Shown: piece by piece, positions 21,045 through 25,756 of the stretch
Layout of the letters: every line of letters begins with the position of its first letter
Numbering within the stretch: position 1 is the first letter of the stretch
Virus record (IMG/VR): IMGVR_UViG_3300022200_002849
Coordinates: 1-25,756 of that record
Direction: 5' to 3' (one strand)
Length of the DNA stretch: 25,756 bases
From: a virus
Position numbers and translations under genes: made by a program
Notes under the pieces: generated by a model
The model's database searches: none
The model's input: the letters and a program-made list of their open reading frames with translations, nothing else
Told to the model about the DNA's origin: nothing

Positions 21045-22083
21045 TTAGTTTTAAATTACGATGCATTGATTCCAATGCTGGTTGTTGGAGTTCTTCAGGC
21101 CAGGTGCTGATTATTTTTCTGTTATATTTCTTCAGATTGTCTGATGTTAGTCTATCACGGTTATTAACTAATCTATCCATGTGTTTAGATCTTAATTCTT
21201 TCGCTAGAGCAACATCAGTTAAAATGTCTTTGTTCAGATAGAACGCATAGAAGCACCGTTCCAGTAAGGTTGGCATTCGTTCATAACTGTGATCAATTAT
21301 GTCATCAAAAATGTCAAATCCTTTGTTTTTCCATTCGGTAGCCATGTTATAGCCGCCTATCCAAATCGGAAATGTTAATGCAAGTAATGAAAATGCTGTT
21401 TTTTCACTAAATGTTGCCGCAGTCTGTGTCCATACGCTCTCTGTTATCAACGAAACAGCAGTGGATGACATTATTTTGTTTAGTCCAGCATTCCAAACCT
21501 GATAATTTTTACCATAGTTTACCACCGAAGATGTAAAAATTTGTTTATCATTAACATCAATCCACTTTTTATCAAATTGATGTATGGGGGAAAGAATTTG
21601 ATTCCAGAATAAATCAATGTTATGATCATTTAATTTTTGCTTTTCGGCTATGATATAACTCAAATCAAACGTACTACCAATACCACTCCAGGTGTAATCC
21701 ACAACCACATCAAAAATTTCACACAGTTTTATTGTTAAAAATCTATTAATTTGTTTTTTGTTAATTTGGAAATTGGCAATATGCGTGGTTATAATGGGGC
21801 TAGTTTCAATTACTAATTTATTTTTTTCCCACATTAAAATTTCAGCTTCTAACCAAGCATCGACAAAATAAACATTATTAAATTTTGACTGATAACAACT
21901 CGCACTATCCATAAAGATATATTTGGGAGTTCCGTAATGATCTATAATAGTTGATAACATCTCATCATCAATTGTATCCCAAACATATAATATCTGTCCG
22001 TCGATCCGTCCGCAAAATGGTTCTTTGTTAGATGATTCAAATAATAAATTTCTTACTGTTGGAAAAGATACAAATACTTTCAT
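21040..22083 (-). CDS. Putative glycosyltransferase-like protein
   Basis: 347 residues. The C-terminal half has TFSEKTAFSLLALTFPIWIGGY (224-245) followed by GFDIFDDIIDHSYE (255-268) and ERCFYAF. The pattern S/T-E-K-T...P-I-x-x-G, then G-F-x-x-F-D-D-x-x-D-x-S-Y recurs in phage and bacterial proteins related to GT10-type fucosyltransferases, where it binds the sugar nucleotide. The N-terminal half lacks a recognisable signature; NKKQINRFLTIKLCE (108-122) is like the N-x-K-x-x-x-R motif of that group. The substrate might be a phage or host surface glycan. ATG overlaps the helicase stop (ATGA), which is unusual company for a sugar enzyme. Assignment is moderate at best. Confidence 0.55.
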   Translation of the reverse strand: MKVFVSFPTVRNLLFESSNKEPFCGRIDGQILYVWDTIDDEMLSTIIDHYGTPKYIFMDSASCYQSKFNNVYFVDAWLEAEILMWEKNKLVIETSPIITTHIANFQINKKQINRFLTIKLCEIFDVVVDYTWSGIGSTFDLSYIIAEKQKLNDHNIDLFWNQILSPIHQFDKKWIDVNDKQIFTSSVVNYGKNYQVWNAGLNKIMSSTAVSLITESVWTQTAATFSEKTAFSLLALTFPIWIGGYNMATEWKNKGFDIFDDIIDHSYERMPTLLERCFYAFYLNKDILTDVALAKELRSKHMDRLVNNRDRLTSDNLKKYNRKIISTWPEELQQPALESMHRNLKLK

Positions 22084-23465
22084 TGCCTGCCGCTCTTGAT
22101 AGAGTTCAACAAACTGTTAAGTTTAGTACTATCAACACTGCCTTGCACGTTAGGAGCGTTGTTTGTGCTACTCATTTTACTTACTGGCTTGATATTATTC
22201 ATGCTAAACCCACCGGCAGTTGGGCCAGCATCATCTGTTTGGTCACAATCTGAGATGCGTAATGTTTCTACATCGAACTCTAAATCTACCTTTGAGCCTA
22301 CACCTGAACTTGAACGTGTTTTCATTAACTGAATCTGATAACGTCCACGTTCACGCATTGCTCTCGATGTAAAGATACCAAACACGTTGTCTGCTGTGTT
22401 GATCTTTGAAATACCGCCTGAAATGTGCGAATGGTCAAATTCAATTTCTTCTACCGCTGAACGGTTTAACTGCGACGCAGTTACCATAATAACGTTTAAT
22501 TCTTTAGCCAAATTACGAATTTCTTCAGATACATACTTGTCCTTAACAAACAAATCGCTCGGACTAACTTTAGCACTTACAGGCATTAACAAGTCTAAGT
22601 AGTCAATACACAAAAAGTCTACAGTAACACCAGTTTGAATTTGTAGTTCTTTAATATAACTGCGAATATCATTTACTGTACTTTGTGCTGGCATGTACTT
22701 AATGCGGAACTTACCAGACTTCTTTTGCATCATTTTAACTTTCATTTCAACATTGTCAATATCTTTAAACACTTCTTTGCTTGATGTGTTTGTCATCATT
22801 GAGTCAATACGCATCGAACATAAATCTTCACTAAGTTCTAGCGAAATGTATACACCATTAAGTCCTGCTTGTACCCAGTTTACGCTTAGATTTTGCATAA
22901 ACAAACTTTTACCTGAACCTGAACCGCCAGCAAAAATCTGTAGTTCTCCTCTGTTGAATCCGCCATATAACGCACGATCTAAGTTAAGCCAGCCTGTACT
23001 AACTTGTCCGTTGTTGGACTTAATATTCATTAGACGTGTGCGAGGATCTTCAAAGTAATCCGTGCCCATGTCCTTGTGCAAACTAATTTGTACTGCGTCC
23101 TTGATTAGTTTTTCAACTGGATCAAAGTTGCCTTTTTCAAGCATATCCGCGGATTTAAGAATAGCACGTTCTAGTTCTTGACGCTTAGTAAACTTTTCAA
23201 ACTCATCCATAAACCAATCATAATGCCCATCCTTCATCTCAGGTGGAATTGGTTTTAGTTTTGCTCCTACCGCAGCATTAAGTTGTTCTAATTCAGGCAT
23301 AGTCTTGTATTTGTCACTATGCTCTTTAATGAATGTTGCTGCGTCGTGTAAACTTGGATCAAAGTTGTCTACATTATAAATGTTTTGCACACGCACATAA
23401 CTCTGTGCATCTGCTAACATCATTTCCAAAAATAATTTCTGAATTTCGACTGTGTATTCTTTCAT
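22080..23465 (-). CDS. Replicative DnaB-type helicase (T4 gp41-like)
   Basis: 461 residues (T4 gp41 is 475). Helical N-terminal domain 1-140, then the RecA-like core: STGWLNLDRALYGGFNRGEL lead-in, Walker A GGSGSGKS (180-187), catalytic Glu210 in YISLE, Walker B FLCIDYLDLL (284-293), the sensor motif TASQLNR (329-335), and KTRSSSGVGSKVDLEFD near the end with the likely arginine finger. It unwinds duplex DNA 5' to 3' at the fork as a hexamer with the primase encoded just before it; the start overlaps the primase stop as ATGA. The C-terminal 50 residues are polar and disordered-looking. Confidence 0.96.
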   Translation of the reverse strand: MKEYTVEIQKLFLEMMLADAQSYVRVQNIYNVDNFDPSLHDAATFIKEHSDKYKTMPELEQLNAAVGAKLKPIPPEMKDGHYDWFMDEFEKFTKRQELERAILKSADMLEKGNFDPVEKLIKDAVQISLHKDMGTDYFEDPRTRLMNIKSNNGQVSTGWLNLDRALYGGFNRGELQIFAGGSGSGKSLFMQNLSVNWVQAGLNGVYISLELSEDLCSMRIDSMMTNTSSKEVFKDIDNVEMKVKMMQKKSGKFRIKYMPAQSTVNDIRSYIKELQIQTGVTVDFLCIDYLDLLMPVSAKVSPSDLFVKDKYVSEEIRNLAKELNVIMVTASQLNRSAVEEIEFDHSHISGGISKINTADNVFGIFTSRAMRERGRYQIQLMKTRSSSGVGSKVDLEFDVETLRISDCDQTDDAGPTAGGFSMNNIKPVSKMSSTNNAPNVQGSVDSTKLNSLLNSIKSGRQ

Positions 23466-24427
23466 AATTTCCGTTCAAGAGCTTTTCGTGCCAGCTCAAT
23501 TTTAATTTTGCTTGAATTCTTGTTCTCGATAATACTTATTAGTGTAGCTAGTTTGCCATAACGCTTTACTGCGTCATTAACGTCTTTTATGTCTGCATCC
23601 CAATCTGGAATACTCACCGAAAAACCATATTTAATGGCGTCGTCGATTAATGATAACCCTGCGCTATCTTGATCCGGTACTACAACAATTTCTCTATTAA
23701 GCCTGCGTAATAATGCTGCTTGTGTATCACTAATTCTGTTTGTTGTTACAGAAACACCATCAATGCTCAATGCATCAAATTGTCCTTCGACCACAATTGC
23801 AAATTGCCAGTCATCATGTTGTAAATCTGTACCAAATACATACCCAGATGCTGAACAATTGTTCAGATACTTTGGCTTGCGATTGTCCAAAAAACGTGTG
23901 GTCCACCCAACAATTTTGTTGTTGTGTGTATATGGAATAAGAGCACCCAATCGTGTTTGACCAGTATCGATCATGTACGGATACGCCCACGGATCAATAC
24001 CCCTGTCGCGCAAATACGCTAATAGCTCCACATCAGTATCGTCAATCAATCGTGCAGTTTCTGGTAGTGCGACTTCTGGAAAACTGATTCGTATTTCTTC
24101 TTCTTGGCGTTCGCGAATTAACTGATTAATATTTTTGTGCTTTAAACTTTCCAGTGTTAAACGTTGTATCTCAATATCCGGAACACCCATCCAGGATAAT
24201 AGTCGTTGGGCTTTGTAACTTACCGGATACCCAAGAGTAAAACTAGCAGTATAGCCGCAGTTAAAACAATGATAACTCCAATCTGTATCCGTTGAGAACT
24301 TAAAACCACCACGTTGTTTGCGATCAGCAGTTTCTCCATTATGCACGCAACAAGGAGCATCAAAACTAGTCCAACCAGAACTATTAGTTTTGCGTTTTCC
24401 GTTGATGTAAGATAGTACATTTAACAC
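23462..24427 (-). CDS. DNA primase, Toprim type (T4 gp61-like)
   Basis: 321 residues (T4 gp61 is 342). The N-terminal zinc site is Cys26, Cys27 or His29 with Cys54-x2-Cys57 in YHCFNCGYT. The Toprim domain has the Glu motif IVVEGQFDAL (Glu214) and the D-x-D motif VVPDQDSAG (Asp252, Asp254). It makes RNA primers for the lagging strand with the helicase encoded next. The start is GTG at 24427, two bases after the preceding stop, with no Shine-Dalgarno; a TATAAT box at 24439-24434 lies six bases upstream of the GTG, so a leaderless transcript is possible, though its -35 (TTGTAT) is poor. Confidence 0.95.
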   Translation of the reverse strand: MLNVLSYINGKRKTNSSGWTSFDAPCCVHNGETADRKQRGGFKFSTDTDWSYHCFNCGYTASFTLGYPVSYKAQRLLSWMGVPDIEIQRLTLESLKHKNINQLIRERQEEEIRISFPEVALPETARLIDDTDVELLAYLRDRGIDPWAYPYMIDTGQTRLGALIPYTHNNKIVGWTTRFLDNRKPKYLNNCSASGYVFGTDLQHDDWQFAIVVEGQFDALSIDGVSVTTNRISDTQAALLRRLNREIVVVPDQDSAGLSLIDDAIKYGFSVSIPDWDADIKDVNDAVKRYGKLATLISIIENKNSSKIKIELARKALERKL

Positions 24428-24429
24428 CG

Positions 24430-25074
24430 TTATATTATAATATCTTTTGCGTAATTATACAAGTGATTTGCTAAATGTATTGCACCTTTTTCATTTGGGT
24501 GTTTTCCGGGCGTAAGCATATCTGGATACTCTGACAACTCATTACGCATATTCCATGTTGGATCATAAACCAACTCAGAAATATATGGCGGCGAAAAAAC
24601 GTTAACCTGCAATAACTTTATATTATATGTGTGGCAAAAGTTGTGAAAAAACTCAGTGGTTTGCCAATATGCAATTTCTTGTGCTTTTGGGTCATTATTG
24701 TATACTTGGTGCCACTTAACGTGATCATGCCATGATTCGTTGTAATTTACACTATGTTGCGGATTCCCATTGTTCCACCAGCTATTACGGCTACTTTCAG
24801 TTAATCCAACGACTACAAGCGTTTCTTCTGGGGCTGCATCAGTATGTCTATGGTCGTCATTTAACCAATGATAGAATTCCCAAACCGTGCCCTGCAGGCT
24901 ATTTCCCTTAATCCCATAATTCTCGACGGTCATTCCTAATAACTTACCCAATTGACCAACAATACAGTTTTCTTCTCTGTATATTCGGCGTTCTTTTTCT
25001 GTTTGGGGGTTAGGATGTTCAATCTCGTCGCCGTGAATCCACGAGCAACCAAATGCTGCAATATTGCGAATCAT
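24430..25074 (-). CDS. SGNH/GDSL hydrolase-like protein
   Basis: 214 residues. Blocks recall the SGNH fold: AAFGCSWIHGDE (6-17) with Ser11 as candidate nucleophile, GIKGNSLQG (54-62) with Gly57/Asn58, VVVGLTESSRNSW (87-99) as block III, and LTPGKHPNEKGAIHLANHLY (187-206) with His192 preceded by Asp185. No signal peptide, so it would be cytoplasmic or virion-bound. Similar proteins occur in marine phages, but the substrate (ester, glycan acyl group or other) cannot be read from sequence. It lies between two small beta proteins and primase. The catalytic assignment is tentative, because block I is GCSW rather than GDS. Confidence 0.6.
   Translation of the reverse strand: MIRNIAAFGCSWIHGDEIEHPNPQTEKERRIYREENCIVGQLGKLLGMTVENYGIKGNSLQGTVWEFYHWLNDDHRHTDAAPEETLVVVGLTESSRNSWWNNGNPQHSVNYNESWHDHVKWHQVYNNDPKAQEIAYWQTTEFFHNFCHTYNIKLLQVNVFSPPYISELVYDPTWNMRNELSEYPDMLTPGKHPNEKGAIHLANHLYNYAKDIII
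24434..24462 (-). promoter_or_regulatory. Weak promoter candidate before primase
   Basis: TATAAT (24439-24434) with TTGTAT (24462-24457) 17 bases further upstream. The -10 box is perfect but the -35 matches only three bases. Transcription would begin around the GTG start. Confidence 0.3.
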
Positions 25075-25087
25075 GTATGTAATTATT

Positions 25088-25438
25088 TTAGTAGTTAATG
25101 CGAACTGAATTTACTGTGCCGTCTGTATATTCAACTACAGCACGTAGCCATACAAAGTTACCGGTAAAGTTAACTGCTGTATTACCGGCTTCTTGTGTTG
25201 TGCCGTCTGAAAACACAGTAATGTCTGCCCAGTCTGTAGAACCAGGACTTGTAACTAAACTGCCTTGAATAGTAATGGTTCCAGTAAATCCTGTTACAGA
25301 AAATAGCGCAGTATGACGCCCGTCAGTCTGCCCGTAATAGCCGTTGCCTTTGACAGCAGAACCAGTCACAGTTTGAACAGAGCTATCGCCTGGATGCGTT
25401 TGTTGTGAAACTAAAAGTTGTGTAGTAATTTGCGCCAT
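25088..25438 (-). CDS. Small beta-rich putative virion protein, paralogue B
   Basis: 116 residues, rich in Thr, Gly, Val and Ser. FTGTITIQGSLVTSPGSTDWADITVF (about 51-76) and a closing strand FVWLRAVVEYTDGTVNSVRINY correspond to the same elements of the neighbouring upstream gene, so the two are tandem paralogues. All beta, with no charged helix, typical of fibre, decoration or Ig-like virion proteins. ATG at 25438 follows the previous stop by eight bases; no good Shine-Dalgarno is visible. Exact role unknown. Confidence 0.7.
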   Translation of the reverse strand: MAQITTQLLVSQQTHPGDSSVQTVTGSAVKGNGYYGQTDGRHTALFSVTGFTGTITIQGSLVTSPGSTDWADITVFSDGTTQEAGNTAVNFTGNFVWLRAVVEYTDGTVNSVRINY

Positions 25439-25446
25439 ATCAATAT

Positions 25447-25752
25447 TTATCTTACATATACGCTGCCAACAGTACCACTAGTACTGTTAACTTTCAACCG
25501 CATATAACTGTGTAAGCCTTCTACATTAATGTATTTTGTGTTTGAATCTGCACTGCCGAATGTAGCAGAAGTTAAATCATACCACTCTGTTCCAGTGGGC
25601 GATCCTTGTACAGTTACAGTACCTACAAATGAACTGTTTGTGTATTGTACTGTTTGTAAGTATTGTTCTGGTTGCCATTCTGAACTGTAGTTTGTTTGTC
25701 CTGCTGTAAAACTTGGTAGAGTTATTTCTGAACTTGCTACAAACTCTGGCAT
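25447..25752 (-). CDS. Small beta-rich putative virion protein, paralogue A
   Basis: 101 residues, complete, with the ATG at 25752 four bases from the window edge. FVGTVTVQGSPTGTEWYDLTSATFG (43-67) and YMRLKVNSTSGTVGSVYVR (83-101) align with the downstream paralogue. Composition and all-beta character suggest a structural protein of the virion. Its ribosome-binding site and promoter lie outside the window, so its operon context is unknown. Confidence 0.7.
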   Translation of the reverse strand: MPEFVASSEITLPSFTAGQTNYSSEWQPEQYLQTVQYTNSSFVGTVTVQGSPTGTEWYDLTSATFGSADSNTKYINVEGLHSYMRLKVNSTSGTVGSVYVR

Positions 25753-25756
25753 AGCA

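Noticed and set aside
25444-25451. GATAAATA before the gene starting at 25438 as a late promoter
   Set aside because: It is only six bases before the start codon, unlike the 22-32 bases of the other candidates, and overlaps a stop codon.
1-25756. tRNA genes, CRISPR arrays, insertion sequences, integrase or attachment sites
   Set aside because: No cloverleaf-like segment, regularly spaced direct repeats, transposase or integrase gene was seen; almost all sequence is occupied by minus-strand phage genes.

Overview
The window is a segment of a T4-like marine myovirus genome, about 38-40% GC by eye. All 35 genes lie on the minus strand, so they are read from high to low coordinates. They are tightly packed, often with ATGA or TAATG stop/start overlaps, and no gene-free gap exceeds about 115 bases. 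T4-type replication genes (DnaB-type helicase, Toprim primase, ATP-dependent ligase), late-promoter motifs of the TATAAATA type, a PAAR spike tip and a pectate-lyase-fold spike identify the phage. An outer-membrane lipoprotein pore (CsgG), its partner CsgF and a proteobacterial-type class Ia ribonucleotide reductase point to a Gram-negative marine proteobacterial host (SAR11, SAR116 or OM43-like). The window holds no photosynthesis genes, which argues weakly against a cyanophage. Host assignment is inference.

Layout in transcription order. 25752-25088: two paralogous small beta-rich proteins. 25074-22080: SGNH-hydrolase-like protein, primase, helicase. 22083-21040: glycosyltransferase-like protein. 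21015-16751: a run of small proteins, several with late promoters and some with N-termini resembling T4 capsid-targeting sequences, so probably head or virion components. 16714-15989: a PD-(D/E)XK nuclease with its own near-consensus sigma70 promoter. 15959-13945: tail spike and a conserved unknown. 13932-10285: nrdA, nrdB and glutaredoxin. 10283-7756: LSm-like protein, PAAR tip and a 643-residue putative structural protein. 7748-4340: a Cys-cluster peptide, DNA ligase, and a large membrane/coiled-coil protein. 4338-1966: clpX, rpsU (bS21), hsp20 and clpS, a contiguous protein-quality-control and translation block. 1962-1: a conserved unknown, then csgF, csgG and the start of a secreted protein with curlin-like repeats.

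The most interesting region is 1-1565. CsgF and CsgG homologues, which in bacteria form the curli secretion pore, are followed by a signal-peptide protein whose first residues follow the curlin pattern I-x-Q-x-G-x-x-N, so the phage seems to carry both pore and substrate. A TATAAATA late promoter lies inside the loop of a perfect 9-bp inverted repeat whose distal arm holds the G-rich ribosome-binding region of csgF. Transcripts reading through from upstream would fold and mask that site, while transcripts starting at the late promoter would lack one arm and leave it open. This matches the logic known for T4 gene e (lysozyme) and suggests expression of the pore is deliberately held until late infection. 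Promoter, terminator and start-codon assignments come from reading the sequence only.
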